Of a stretch of DNA of 64,000 bases, positions 1-8,115 are shown piece by piece; the stretch's first letter is position 1, and the number at the start of each line of letters is the position of its first letter. This DNA is from Clostridia bacterium (GTDB lineage: Bacteria; Bacillota; Clostridia; Christensenellales; Aristaeellaceae): NCBI GenBank assembly GCA_017464305.1, contig JAFUDS010000024.1, positions 215,041-279,040 on the forward strand, in the 5' to 3' direction. Position numbers and translations under genes: made by a program. Under the pieces are notes generated by a model. That model made no database searches, was not told the origin of the DNA, and saw only the letters and a program-made list of their open reading frames with translations.

Positions 1-349
1 CCTGGCCGCACAGGTCCAGGAATTCATGGGTGCCGAAGGAGTTATCCTCCACCACGCCGCCCCAGTTGGTGTTCACCATGCGCTTCCGGTTTTCCTTCGG
101 GCCAATGCCATCCTTCCAGTGATATTCATCCGCGAAGCAGCCGCCGGGCCAGCGAAGCACCGGCACGCCGATTTTCTTCATGGCCTCTACCACATCCGTC
201 CGGATACCCCGGATATTGGGGATGGGGCTGTTCTCTCCTACATAAATGCCCTGATAGATGCACCGACCCAGATGCTCGGAAAAATGGCCGTAGATATGCT
301 TATGAATGGTACCCTTGCTGCGCTTCGGATTCAGCGTAATGACCGCCAT
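1..349 (-). CDS. abfA: Alpha-L-arabinofuranosidase, GH51 (N-terminal part)
   Basis: The first 116 residues of a GH51 arabinofuranosidase; the rest lies beyond the window edge. The enzyme removes terminal alpha-L-arabinofuranosyl units from arabinan, arabinogalactan or arabinoxylan fragments, normally inside the cell. The start is the ATG read at 349-347, about 11 bases after a GGGGG run. The N-terminus has the family's [18 protein letters not shown] stretch, then [15 protein letters not shown] and [18 protein letters not shown], which are hallmarks of intracellular Clostridia/Bacillus GH51 enzymes. No signal peptide is visible. It has its own promoter with a palindromic operator just upstream. 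Family call is firm; substrate is inferred from the family. Confidence 0.93.
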   Translation of the reverse strand, partial: MAVITLNPKRSKGTIHKHIYGHFSEHLGRCIYQGIYVGENSPIPNIRGIRTDVVEAMKKIGVPVLRWPGGCFADEYHWKDGIGPKENRKRMVNTNWGGVVEDNSFGTHEFLDLCGQ

Positions 350-416
350 GATGGATATGTCCCCCTTTATATTTCCTTTCCTTCTGCCCCGCTTCCCAGG
401 GCGCCTGTCACCTCCT

Positions 417-445
417 ATTAAACATAATTCCATCTTGTTCGTCAA
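417..445 (-). promoter_or_regulatory. Sigma-A promoter of the arabinofuranosidase gene
   Basis: Read on the minus strand: -35 TTGACG (445-440), 17-base spacer, -10 TTTAAT (422-417). It is followed by a leader of about 60 bases to the abfA start. The -35 box lies inside an inverted repeat described separately. Confidence 0.7.
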
Positions 446-454
446 GATGGAATT
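426..454. promoter_or_regulatory. Perfect inverted repeat, likely operator of abfA
   Basis: AATTCCATCTTG (426-437), five-base spacer TTCGT, CAAGATGGAATT (443-454): 12 of 12 bases match as an inverted repeat. It covers the abfA -35 box and most of the spacer, where a bound repressor would block RNA polymerase. It is not followed by a T-run on either strand, so a terminator is less likely. The regulator is not identifiable from the sequence; the neighbouring LysR protein is one candidate. Confidence 0.6.
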
Positions 455-470
455 GAAAATAAAGTGCACA

Positions 471-495
471 GAAAACACGCGCCCGGAAGGCGCGC
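471..495 (-). terminator. Rho-independent terminator of the LysR gene
   Basis: On the minus strand CGCGCC, loop TTCCG, GGCGCG, followed by TGTTTTC. It lies 26 bases past the LysR stop codon and before the abfA promoter, so it separates the two minus-strand units. Confidence 0.6.
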
Positions 496-520
496 AAAAG
501 ATGATCCCGGACGGGCATCT

Positions 521-1435
521 CTATACGTTCAGGTATTTTTTCATCTCTTCAATATACTGCAGCCCCAAGGTGGTGTGCACATTGTTCTTGCGGTCGATGT
601 ATCCCAGCTCCATGGTGGCGTCCTCCGGGGCGTTATCCGCGTCGAAGGGCACGGTGATGTAATCCACCCCGCTGAGCTCCTCGCAGATGATACCGGAGCA
701 AAGGGTATACCCCTGCAGGCCCACCATCAGGTTCAGCACCGTGGCCCGGTCGCAGCAGCGAATCAGGCGAGAATACTTCTCCGTGGACATGAGCTCCTCC
801 GAGAAATAGAAGGGGGCGTCCCCCTGCTCGAAGGACAGGCAGGGATAGGGCCTCAGATCCTCCAGGGTAATGGACTTCCGTCCCGCCAACGGATGTCCCT
901 TCCAGAGGTAGACATAGGCGTCGCATTCGATCAGGTGATGAAAGTTCAGCCCCTCCTGATCCAGCAGCTTCAGCAGTGGCTTCCGGTTGCTTTCATTCAG
1001 GTAGATGACGCCGATTTCGCTGCGCAGGCTGCTGACGTCGGTAATGACCTCCTGGGTTCGAGTTTCCCGGATGGCCAGCTCATATTCTGCCACGTCCGCC
1101 TGCTGCGCCATGGCCACAAAGGCCTTTACCGCGAAGGAGTAATGCTGGGTGGAAACGGCGAAGCTGGTTTTCCGCTTCTCGATCTTCCCGAATTCCTCCA
1201 TCAGGTTCAGGTACTGTGTATCCACCTGTCGGGCGTAGGGCAGAAAATGAATCCCCTCCGTCGTCAAGGTCACGCCCTTACTGGTCCGGTGAAAAAGGGG
1301 CATCCCCAGCTCCTTCTCCAACTCCTTGACCGCGCTGGTCAGGGAGGGTTGGGAAACAAACAGCCGCTCCGCGGCCTTGCCCAGAGACCCTGTCTCCGCA
1401 ATGGTGATTACATATCGCAGTTGCTGCAGCGTCAT
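521..1435 (-). CDS. LysR-family transcriptional regulator
   Basis: A 304-residue regulator. Residues 1-60 are the LysR winged helix-turn-helix (LQQLRYVITIAETGSLGKAAE, then LFVSQPSLTSAVKELEKELG, F.R.SKGV.LT.EG). The rest is the usual periplasmic-binding-like effector domain. Length is typical for the family. The ATG at 1435 has AGGAG ten bases upstream and a consensus promoter. It is divergent from the MATE exporter gene at 1616 with about 180 bases between; LysR proteins often control the divergent neighbour and themselves, so it may sense a compound exported by that pump. This is inference; the effector cannot be told from sequence. Confidence 0.93.
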   Translation of the reverse strand: MTLQQLRYVITIAETGSLGKAAERLFVSQPSLTSAVKELEKELGMPLFHRTSKGVTLTTEGIHFLPYARQVDTQYLNLMEEFGKIEKRKTSFAVSTQHYSFAVKAFVAMAQQADVAEYELAIRETRTQEVITDVSSLRSEIGVIYLNESNRKPLLKLLDQEGLNFHHLIECDAYVYLWKGHPLAGRKSITLEDLRPYPCLSFEQGDAPFYFSEELMSTEKYSRLIRCCDRATVLNLMVGLQGYTLCSGIICEELSGVDYITVPFDADNAPEDATMELGYIDRKNNVHTTLGLQYIEEMKKYLNV

Positions 1436-1489
1436 CAGGTATCGGCTCCTTTCCCTTGCTCAATTCCTACTAATCGAGTGGGTAAATGG

Positions 1490-1518
1490 ATTGTATGCGA
1501 AACTGCCGTTTTTGTCAA
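1490..1518 (-). promoter_or_regulatory. Sigma-A promoter of the LysR gene
   Basis: Minus strand: -35 TTGACA (1518-1513), 17-base spacer, -10 TACAAT (1495-1490). A near-perfect promoter lying back to back with the MATE promoter, whose -35 starts 36 bases away. Confidence 0.8.
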
Positions 1519-1553
1519 TTATATTTTTTCAAAGGCAGGGAAAGGATTTCCGC

Positions 1554-1582
1554 TTGAAGGCGGGGAAAAACTGGCATATAAT
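1554..1582 (+). promoter_or_regulatory. Sigma-A promoter of the MATE exporter gene
   Basis: -35 TTGAAG (1554-1559), 17-base spacer, perfect -10 TATAAT (1577-1582). Expected transcript start near 1589, about 27 bases before the GTG start. Confidence 0.75.
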
Positions 1583-1615
1583 GTGCCTCGCGTGACTGAG
1601 GGGGAGGGATTGCCT

Positions 1616-2992
1616 GTGCGCGCTGTTCGAAATCGACTGGAAAAGCTGCTGACCACGGAGCTGTTTACTTATCCGGAGCTGCGAAAGATGTTCCTGACGC
1701 TGCTGCTGGATTCCTTCTTTATTTTCTTTATCGGTGTGCTGTCCAACATGCTGGTGTCCCGGGTTGGGGAGGCCGCCATGGCCGCTACCTCCCTGGTGGG
1801 CACGGTGAACGGCATGGTCTCCATCATTTTTACCTCTCTGGCCTCCGGCGGCGCCATCGCCGTGGCCCGGGCCAAGGGCCGGGGGGACAATCAGGAGATT
1901 AAGCGGGCTGTGGGCGAGGTGACGGGGGTCTGCTTCCTGGTGGCCCTGGCCCTCTCCGCCGGGCTTTATGCCGGGGCGGAGACGGTGGTGCGGGCCCTGT
2001 ATCCGGATGTGGAGCCCCTGGTGCAGGAATATGCCGTGCGGTACATGCGGATGATGTGCATCTCCTTCCTGCCCTTCTCCATCTTTAACGCGATTTTCAA
2101 TATCTACCGCAATTTGGGGGATACCCGTTCCAGCCTGCTGCTGACCATCGTCATCAATCTGGCCCATCTCTTCCTGTCCCTGCTGTTTATCAACGGCTTC
2201 CAGATGGGGGTCGCCGGGGCGGGGCTTTCCTACATCGTGGCCCGGACCATCGGCATGGTGATGGCCCTGGTGTGGATTCTGTGGGTGCGGAATGATTATG
2301 GGGTCCGGATTTCCTATTTCTTCCGTTTCCGCCCGGAGGTGACCCGGGATATCTTCTCCCTGGGCATGCCCCTGGCGGTGGAATCCTTGCTGCTGCAGGG
2401 GGGTATGCTGCTGGTGAATGTGTATCTGGCTCGCCTCTCCACCATGGACATGGCGGCCCACGCCCGAGCGAACTCCATTCTGAACCTGTATCAGGCCACC
2501 TCCGGGGCCTTGACCTCCCTGGTGTGCACCGTGTGTGGCCAATGCTTTGGGGCGGGGAAATATGATCTGCTGCGGAGCTATGGGCGAAATCTGATTCGGG
2601 TGGGTCGAATCGCCATGGCCTTGACCTCCCTGATTCTTTATCCCCTGACGCCCCTGCTGCTGCGGATGTACAGCGTGCCCCCGGAAAGTGTTTCCCTGAT
2701 CTATCTATGTCTGGCCATTGGCGCGGTGGGGTTGCCGCTGTTTGCCTGCGACAGCAATATGACCGCCATGATCCTGCGGGTGGCGGGGGACGGGGCCTTT
2801 ACCGGGGCTTGCGCGGTCATCGCCCTGGCGGCGGGTCGATGCGCCTTGGGGTATGTTCTGACCATTCCCTTCGGACTGGGGGTGCCGGGCATCTGGATCG
2901 CCCTGGTGGTGGAATGGATTCTGCGGGCCGTGGCCCAGCATCTGCGGATGCGAGGAGATCGGTGGCTTCATGTGAAGAGTGCTCACGTGTAA
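1616..2992 (+). CDS. MATE-family multidrug/toxin efflux transporter
   Basis: A 458-residue membrane protein of the MATE family, which exports cationic drugs or metabolites in exchange for sodium or protons. It shows about 12 hydrophobic segments in two similar halves; typical MATE stretches include the first helix with FFIGVLSNMLVSRVGEAAM, the loop GGAIAVARAKGRGD, and INLAHLFLSLLFINGFQMGVAGAGL. I chose the GTG at 1616 because GGAGG lies eight bases upstream and a consensus promoter sits at 1554-1582; an in-frame TTG at 1610 touches the ribosome site and is less likely. The open frame continues upstream to 464 but that part is antisense to the LysR gene and is not coding. Substrate unknown. 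Confidence 0.9.
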   Translation: MRAVRNRLEKLLTTELFTYPELRKMFLTLLLDSFFIFFIGVLSNMLVSRVGEAAMAATSLVGTVNGMVSIIFTSLASGGAIAVARAKGRGDNQEIKRAVGEVTGVCFLVALALSAGLYAGAETVVRALYPDVEPLVQEYAVRYMRMMCISFLPFSIFNAIFNIYRNLGDTRSSLLLTIVINLAHLFLSLLFINGFQMGVAGAGLSYIVARTIGMVMALVWILWVRNDYGVRISYFFRFRPEVTRDIFSLGMPLAVESLLLQGGMLLVNVYLARLSTMDMAAHARANSILNLYQATSGALTSLVCTVCGQCFGAGKYDLLRSYGRNLIRVGRIAMALTSLILYPLTPLLLRMYSVPPESVSLIYLCLAIGAVGLPLFACDSNMTAMILRVAGDGAFTGACAVIALAAGRCALGYVLTIPFGLGVPGIWIALVVEWILRAVAQHLRMRGDRWLHVKSAHV

Positions 2993-3083
2993 AGTATAAA
3001 TGAGTTTACCCGGAAGGGAAGGGCAAGAATCCCATCGAGCAATTCCAAGTGGACAGAAAACCATATCAGGAGGGGAACACAGC

Positions 3084-4478
3084 ATGCAGGAATCACAGGC
3101 AGAAAAATATCGAATCGAGCACGATTCCATGGGGGAGGTGCAGGTGCTGGCGGAGAAATACTGGGGCGCCCAGACCCAGCGCAGCCATGAGAATTTTCCC
3201 ATTGGGGTGGGGGTGGAAACCATGCCCACGGAGATCATCCACGCCTTTGGCATCTTAAAAAAGGCGGCGGCCCAGGCCAACGGGGCGCTGCTTCCGGCGA
3301 AGATGACGGAGGAGAAGCGGGCTGCCCTTTGCGCGGCGGCGGAGGAGGTGATCGCGGGAAAATTGAAGGATCATTTTCCCCTGGTGGTTTGGCAAACGGG
3401 CAGCGGCACCCAGAGCAACATGAACGCCAACGAGGTCATCGCCGCCCGGGGTAACGAAATCGCGGGGAAGCCCCTGCTCCATCCCAACGACGATGTGAAC
3501 ATGAGCCAGTCCTCCAACGATACCTTTCCCACCGCGCTGCATATCGCCGCGGCCATGGCCCTGCAGGACCGGCTGCTGCCCGCGGTGGAGGGCCTGATTC
3601 AGACTTTTTTGCGCTTGGAGGAGGAGAACCGGGACGCGGTGAAAAGCGGCCGCACCCACCTGATGGACGCGGTGCCGATCACCTTCGCCCAGGAGATCAG
3701 CGGATGGCGGGCTTCCCTGCAGCGGGACGCGGAGCTGATTTCCCGGGCACTGCCCCCGCTGTACGAATTGGCACTGGGGGGCACCGCTGTGGGCACGGGG
3801 CTTAATGCGCCGGAGGGCTTCGCCGCCCGGGCGGCGGAAGAGATCGCCCTCCTTACGGGAAAGCCCTTTACCTCCGCGGAGAACAAGTTTCATGCCCTGA
3901 CCTCCCGGGACGAGATCGTCTTCGCCCATGGGGCGGTGAAGGCCCTGGCCTGTGACATGATGAAGATCGCCAACGACGTGCGCTGGCTGGCCTCTGGGCC
4001 CCGGTGCGGCCTGGGGGAAATCTCCATCCCGGAAAACGAGCCCGGCAGCTCCATCATGCCCGGTAAGGTGAACCCCACCCAGTGCGAACAGGTGACCATG
4101 GTGGCGGTGCAGGTCATGGGCAATGACACGGCCATCTCCCTGGCGGCCAGCCAGGGAAACTTCGAGCTGAATGTGTTCCTGCCGGTGATCGCCTATAACT
4201 TTTTGCAGTCCGTCCGGCTGCTGAGTGAGTCCATCCAGGCCTTTACGGAGCGCTGCGCGGCGGGGATTTCGGCGAATCGAGAAAAGATGCGGGAGAATTT
4301 GGATCGATCCCTGATGCTGGTCACGGCGCTGAACCCCTACATCGGATACGAAAACGCGGCAAAAACGGCGAAGAAGGCCTATCGGGAGAACATTTCCCTG
4401 AAGGAGGCCTGCGTTCAACTGGGCTTCCTGACAGCGGAACGCTTCGACGAGGTTTTCCATCCGGAACAGATGGTATAA
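3084..4478 (+). CDS. fumC: Class II fumarate hydratase
   Basis: A 464-residue fumarase that interconverts fumarate and L-malate without an iron-sulfur cluster. The fumarase/aspartase signature [15 protein letters not shown] is at residues 321-335 with the catalytic serine, and the [10 protein letters not shown] stretch near 191-200 carries the catalytic histidine region. [13 protein letters not shown] (143-155) is also typical, and [14 protein letters not shown] marks fumarase rather than aspartase. The ATG at 3084 has AGGAGG about ten bases upstream. Length fits FumC. It stands alone between the MATE gene and a terminator; its promoter is not clear to me. Confidence 0.96.
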   Translation: MQESQAEKYRIEHDSMGEVQVLAEKYWGAQTQRSHENFPIGVGVETMPTEIIHAFGILKKAAAQANGALLPAKMTEEKRAALCAAAEEVIAGKLKDHFPLVVWQTGSGTQSNMNANEVIAARGNEIAGKPLLHPNDDVNMSQSSNDTFPTALHIAAAMALQDRLLPAVEGLIQTFLRLEEENRDAVKSGRTHLMDAVPITFAQEISGWRASLQRDAELISRALPPLYELALGGTAVGTGLNAPEGFAARAAEEIALLTGKPFTSAENKFHALTSRDEIVFAHGAVKALACDMMKIANDVRWLASGPRCGLGEISIPENEPGSSIMPGKVNPTQCEQVTMVAVQVMGNDTAISLAASQGNFELNVFLPVIAYNFLQSVRLLSESIQAFTERCAAGISANREKMRENLDRSLMLVTALNPYIGYENAAKTAKKAYRENISLKEACVQLGFLTAERFDEVFHPEQMV

Positions 4479-4483
4479 AAAGT

Positions 4484-4525
4484 CATTCCTCCCCCGACAG
4501 CCTTGGCTGCCGGGGGAATGCTTTT
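4484..4525 (+). terminator. Terminator after fumC
   Basis: CCCCCG (4491-4496) pairs with CGGGGG (4511-4516), CAGC with GCTG inside and CATT with AATG outside, then CTTTTG. The T-run is short, so efficiency is uncertain. Confidence 0.6.
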
Positions 4526-4572
4526 GAATGGCCTTCCAGCGCAAAAAAACCAGCAGAAAAACACTGTTTCAA

Positions 4573-4601
4573 TTGACAAGCGTCGCAATTCTCTGTATTA
4601 C
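4573..4601 (+). promoter_or_regulatory. Sigma-A promoter of the 4666-8902 operon
   Basis: Perfect -35 TTGACA (4573-4578), 17-base spacer ending in TG, -10 TATTAC (4596-4601). It lies 65 bases before the Dabb gene start. Confidence 0.65.
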
Positions 4602-4665
4602 ATCCATAAGGAAACGCAGATGAAAGCAAATGGATGATCTGGTGGAAGAAAGGGGAGGAGGCCAT

Positions 4666-4986
4666 ATGGCGCTGAAGCATCTGGTGATGATGCGCTTGCA
4701 GCCCGGGGTTTTTACAGAGGAGGCGGAGCAGGAGTATCGGGAGACTTTCGCCGCTTTGCAGGCCGCGCTGCCGGAGGATATTCTCTCCGTTCGGGTGGAG
4801 CGTAACGTGGTGGAGCGGCCCCAGAACATGACGGTGCTGGTGGAGATGCTGCTCAAGGGCGAAGCATCCTTGCCGCTATATTTGCGCCACCCGCTGCATC
4901 AGGCCATCGGCGCGAAATATAACCCGGCGGTGGAAGCCATTGCTTCCTTTGACAGCTGGATGGAGGAGGCAGGGGAGCAGGCATGA
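4666..4986 (+). CDS. Dabb (A/B barrel) domain protein
   Basis: A 106-residue dimeric alpha-beta barrel (Dabb, PF07876) protein. The start MALKHLVMMRLQPG, the central RVERNVVERPQNMTVLVEM and the end HPLHQAIGAKYNPAVEAIASFDSW match the single-domain Dabb layout and length. Family members include stress proteins and small enzymes, often working on reactive carbonyl compounds, but most have no known role. ATG 4666 follows GGGGAGGAGG by five bases. Its stop overlaps the start of the dehydrogenase gene (ATGA), so the two are translationally coupled and probably act in the same pathway. Exact function unknown. Confidence 0.8.
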   Translation: MALKHLVMMRLQPGVFTEEAEQEYRETFAALQAALPEDILSVRVERNVVERPQNMTVLVEMLLKGEASLPLYLRHPLHQAIGAKYNPAVEAIASFDSWMEEAGEQA

Positions 4987-6104
4987 GATCGATGGAAAAT
5001 TATTCCCTGCGCCTGCCTGCCTGGACCATTGGCCCGGAGGCGCTGAAGCAGGTGCCAGCCATCTGTGGCCCGGCGGGAAAGCAGGCGGTCATCATCGGTG
5101 GGCAGAAGGCCATGGCCGCCCTGGCGGATCAAATTGCCGCCGCAGCGGCGCCGGAAATTCGCATCCTGGCGCGCCTTTGGTATGGCGGGGAAGCCTCGGA
5201 GGAGAACATTCAGGCCCTGTTGAGCCAGGAGGCGGTGCAGGCCGCGGAGATGATATTTGCCGTGGGCGGGGGAAAAGCCCTGGATACCTGCAAGGCCCTG
5301 GGGTTCCGGACGGGAAAGCCGGTCTACGCCTTTCCGACCATTGCGTCCACCTGTGCTGCCTGCACGGCGGTTTCCATTCTGTATCACCCGGATGGCAGCT
5401 TTGCGGCACCCTGTTTCCTGCCGGGCCCTCCGATGCACACCTTTATTGATTCCACTGTCATTGCCCAGGCGCCGCCCCGATACCTGTGGGCAGGGATGGG
5501 CGACACCTATGCGAAATATTTTGAGTCCACCATGTCCAGCCGGGGGGAGGATTTAGCCTGGTATCACGCCATGGGCGTGTCCGTCAGCCGGTCCTGCTTG
5601 GATCCCCTGTTGAAATATGGGGCCAAGGCCTATCAGGATCATCAGCGCGGCGAGGTGACGGAGGAGCTGACCCAGGTGATTCTGACCATCATCGTTACCA
5701 CGGCGGTGGCTTCCATCCTGCTGACGGCGGATCGCATCATCGATTACAACACGGGGCTGGCCCACGCGATTTTCTACGCCCTGACCGCCTTCCCGGAGCT
5801 GAAGATCGAGGCGGAGCATCTGCATGGCGAGGTGGTGGGCTTCGGGGTGCTGCCTCTGTTGCTGGCGGATGGCCGGGAGGAGGATTTCCGGGCCATGTAT
5901 GCCTTCAACCGGTCGGTAGGGTTGCCAGTCTCCGTAGAGGAGATTGGCATTACCCCGGCGCAGATGGCGGAGGTGTTGCCAGCGGTGCTGAAGATGCACG
6001 ATATCGATCATAACCCCTATCCCATTACGCTTGATCTGCTGAAGGAGGCTTTCCGGAGGCTGCAAGAATATCATGAAAAAGAAAAGAAAGAAGGAACAAG
6101 ATGA
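4983..6104 (+). CDS. Iron-containing alcohol dehydrogenase (glycerol dehydrogenase-like)
   Basis: A 373-residue protein of the GldA branch of iron-type alcohol dehydrogenases, cytoplasmic and NAD(P)-dependent. The nucleotide-binding VGGGKALDTCK is at residues 94-104; metal ligands match GldA: Asp174 (GMGDTYAKYFE), His261 (TGLAHAIFYALT) and His281 (HLHGEVVGFGVL). It overlaps the Dabb gene upstream (ATGA) and its TGA overlaps the start of the binding-protein gene. Linkage to an importer suggests that it oxidises or reduces the imported compound. The natural substrate need not be glycerol. Confidence 0.88.
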   Translation: MRSMENYSLRLPAWTIGPEALKQVPAICGPAGKQAVIIGGQKAMAALADQIAAAAAPEIRILARLWYGGEASEENIQALLSQEAVQAAEMIFAVGGGKALDTCKALGFRTGKPVYAFPTIASTCAACTAVSILYHPDGSFAAPCFLPGPPMHTFIDSTVIAQAPPRYLWAGMGDTYAKYFESTMSSRGEDLAWYHAMGVSVSRSCLDPLLKYGAKAYQDHQRGEVTEELTQVILTIIVTTAVASILLTADRIIDYNTGLAHAIFYALTAFPELKIEAEHLHGEVVGFGVLPLLLADGREEDFRAMYAFNRSVGLPVSVEEIGITPAQMAEVLPAVLKMHDIDHNPYPITLDLLKEAFRRLQEYHEKEKKEGTR

Positions 6105-7093
6105 TGAAGAAACTGATTTCTCTGCTCCTGGCGCTGACGCTGTGCCTGCTGTCCCTTTCCGCCGCCTTTGCGGACGCGGAGGCTGGGAAGGCCTACAGGG
6201 CGGGCATTATCATGCTGATTGAAAACGGCGCGTTTCTGGACATGAAAACGGGTATCATCCAGGGACTGGCCGGCCTGGGCTATGTGGAGGGCGAAAACCT
6301 GACCATTGATTATCAGTGCGCCCAGGGGGACGCCACCAATCTCCAGACCATCTGCCAGAACATGGCGGACAGCGATTATGATGTGGTCTTTACCATCGCC
6401 ACCCCGCCGACCCAGGCCTTCGTTGGGCTGGAATCCTCGATTCCCAATGTGTTCTGCTCCGTGGCCGCGCCGGTGGCGGCAGGGGTCATGAGCGATCTGG
6501 ACACGCCGGACATGAACGCCACCGGAACCTCCAACGCGATTCCCTCCGGGGATATCATTTCCATGGGTCTGCAGATTACGCCGGATGTAAAGACCTTTGG
6601 GCTGATCTACGCCACCAGCGAAGTGAACGCGGTGAACGCCATGAATACCGCCAAGAGCTGGTTGGACGCCAATGGATATGCTTATGTGGAAAAGACCGTC
6701 GCTAATTCTGGCGAGGTGCAGACCGCGACGCAGGCGGTGCTGGACCAGGGAGCGGACGTACTGTTCATCGCCAACGACTCCGTGGTGCAGGCGGCGGTGG
6801 ATATCTTGGCTGAGCTGGCGACGGAGGAGGGTGTGCCCACCTACTGCTGCTCCGCCACTACTGTGCAGTCTGGCTGCTTGGCGACGCTGGCCATGAGCGA
6901 TATCTACATTGGGGAAGAAACCGCGAAGATCGCTGACCTGGTGCTGAATGGCACCCCCGTGGCGGAGATCCCCGCGGAGGTCGTGCCCGCCAATATCGTC
7001 TCCATCAATCAGGATACGCTGGCTGCCCTGGGGCTGGAAGTGCCGGCTTCCCTGAGCGAGCTGGGCGAAGTGCAGTATCTGACTGCGAACTGA
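6101..7093 (+). CDS. ABC transporter substrate-binding protein
   Basis: A 330-residue secreted binding protein of the ABC_sub_bind family (PF04392, TrpX-like). Residues 1-25 are a signal peptide (MMKKLISLLLALTLCLL... ending AFADA) with an Ala-X-Ala-type cleavage site; I see no lipobox cysteine, which is unusual for a Gram-positive binding protein, although a cysteine lies at position 15. The mature part has a two-lobe periplasmic-binding fold pattern (AGIIMLIENGAFLDMKTGIIQ; GLIYATSEVNAVNAM; VLFIANDSVVQAAVDIL). Start at 6101 overlaps the dehydrogenase stop; a second ATG follows at 6104. A strong hairpin follows the gene. Ligand unknown; tryptophan-type ligands are known for some relatives. Confidence 0.88.
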   Translation: MMKKLISLLLALTLCLLSLSAAFADAEAGKAYRAGIIMLIENGAFLDMKTGIIQGLAGLGYVEGENLTIDYQCAQGDATNLQTICQNMADSDYDVVFTIATPPTQAFVGLESSIPNVFCSVAAPVAAGVMSDLDTPDMNATGTSNAIPSGDIISMGLQITPDVKTFGLIYATSEVNAVNAMNTAKSWLDANGYAYVEKTVANSGEVQTATQAVLDQGADVLFIANDSVVQAAVDILAELATEEGVPTYCCSATTVQSGCLATLAMSDIYIGEETAKIADLVLNGTPVAEIPAEVVPANIVSINQDTLAALGLEVPASLSELGEVQYLTAN

Positions 7094-7110
7094 GTTTTAG
7101 GTGGATCAGA

Positions 7111-7144
7111 AATAAGCCTCCGGCAAGCCGGAGGCTTATTCTTA
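7111..7144 (+). terminator. Strong hairpin inside the ABC operon (partial terminator)
   Basis: A perfect 13-base stem AATAAGCCTCCGG (7111-7123) / CCGGAGGCTTATT (7128-7140) with loop CAAG, ending in TTATTCTT. It lies between the binding-protein gene and its permease gene. Such hairpins often stop part of the transcripts and protect the upstream mRNA, so that more binding protein than permease is made. Confidence 0.8.
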
Positions 7145-7221
7145 CCGATGCTTCCGCCAGAGAAAAGGGAAGAAAGCGCTCGCGCCTTCCCGTGGCATGA
7201 AAACGAGGGAGGAAGTTCTCC

Positions 7222-8115
7222 ATGAAACTCCTGATTGGTTCTCTCCAGCTGGGATTGCTCTATGGCGTGCTGGCCCTGGGCATCTACATCAGCTTTCGAA
7301 TTCTCTCCACGCCGGATTTGACGACGGAGGGAAGCTTTGCCTTCGGCCTGTCGGTTTCCGCCGCGGTGACCGCCATGGGCCATCCCGTGCTGGCGCTGTT
7401 TGCGGCCCTGCTGGCGGGGGCTTGCGCGGGGGCGGTGACGGGCATTTTGCAAACCCGCTATCGCATCCATCCGATTCTCTCCGGCATCATTACCATGAGC
7501 GGGCTTTATTCCGTCAATCTGATGGTGCTGGGGGGCTCCCCCAACCTGTCCCTGGTGCGGGCGCAGACCATCTTCAAGCTGATTCCTTTCCTTTCCAAGA
7601 ACGACGCCATGACGGTGCTGCCCATTGTGATGGCGGTGCTCTGCGGCGGACTCATCATCCTGCTGTTTCATACGCATATCGGGATGTGTATCCGGGCGGT
7701 AGGGGACAACGAGGAGATGGTTCGCGCCTCCTCCATTAACGTGGACGTCTGCAAGATCATCGCCTTCTGCCTCTCCAATGCCTTGATTGCTCTTTCCGGC
7801 GCCCTGATCGCCCAGTATCAGGGCTATGCGGATATCTCCTCCAGCACGGGCATCCTGGTGGTGGGGCTGGCCTCCGTCATCATTGGGGAAGCGATCTTTG
7901 GTCGGCGGGGCGTGACCCTGGGGTTCATCTCCGCCCTGACGGGCTCCATCATTTATCGGTATATCATCGCCCTGGCCACCCGTTATAGCCCGCTGGACGC
8001 CTATATGCTGAAGCTGGTATCCGCCGTGATCGTGGGCTTTACCCTGGCCATGCCCGCCATCAAGCGGAATGTGGCCCTGAGCAGGCAGAAGAGGGGAGGC
8101 AAGCGGCATGCTTGA
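7222..8115 (+). CDS. ABC transporter permease
   Basis: A 297-residue integral membrane permease of the branched-chain amino acid/TrpY type (BPD_transp_2, PF02653). It begins LLIGSLQLGLLYGVLALGIY and shows about eight to nine hydrophobic segments. The cytoplasmic stretch VGDNEEMVRASSINVDVCKI (starting near residue 156) is the contact region for the ATPase. ATG 7222 follows GGGAGGAAG. It overlaps the ATPase gene by eight bases. With the binding protein and ATPase it forms one importer. Confidence 0.9.
   Translation: MKLLIGSLQLGLLYGVLALGIYISFRILSTPDLTTEGSFAFGLSVSAAVTAMGHPVLALFAALLAGACAGAVTGILQTRYRIHPILSGIITMSGLYSVNLMVLGGSPNLSLVRAQTIFKLIPFLSKNDAMTVLPIVMAVLCGGLIILLFHTHIGMCIRAVGDNEEMVRASSINVDVCKIIAFCLSNALIALSGALIAQYQGYADISSSTGILVVGLASVIIGEAIFGRRGVTLGFISALTGSIIYRYIIALATRYSPLDAYMLKLVSAVIVGFTLAMPAIKRNVALSRQKRGGKRHA

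Noticed and set aside
464-1615. The MATE frame stays open far upstream of 1616.
   Set aside because: This part is antisense to the LysR gene and precedes the MATE promoter.
1529-2542. A 337-codon minus-strand frame over the MATE gene, and similar long antisense frames over many genes.
   Set aside because: His/Gln/Gly-rich translations without ribosome sites, typical shadows of high-G+C coding DNA.
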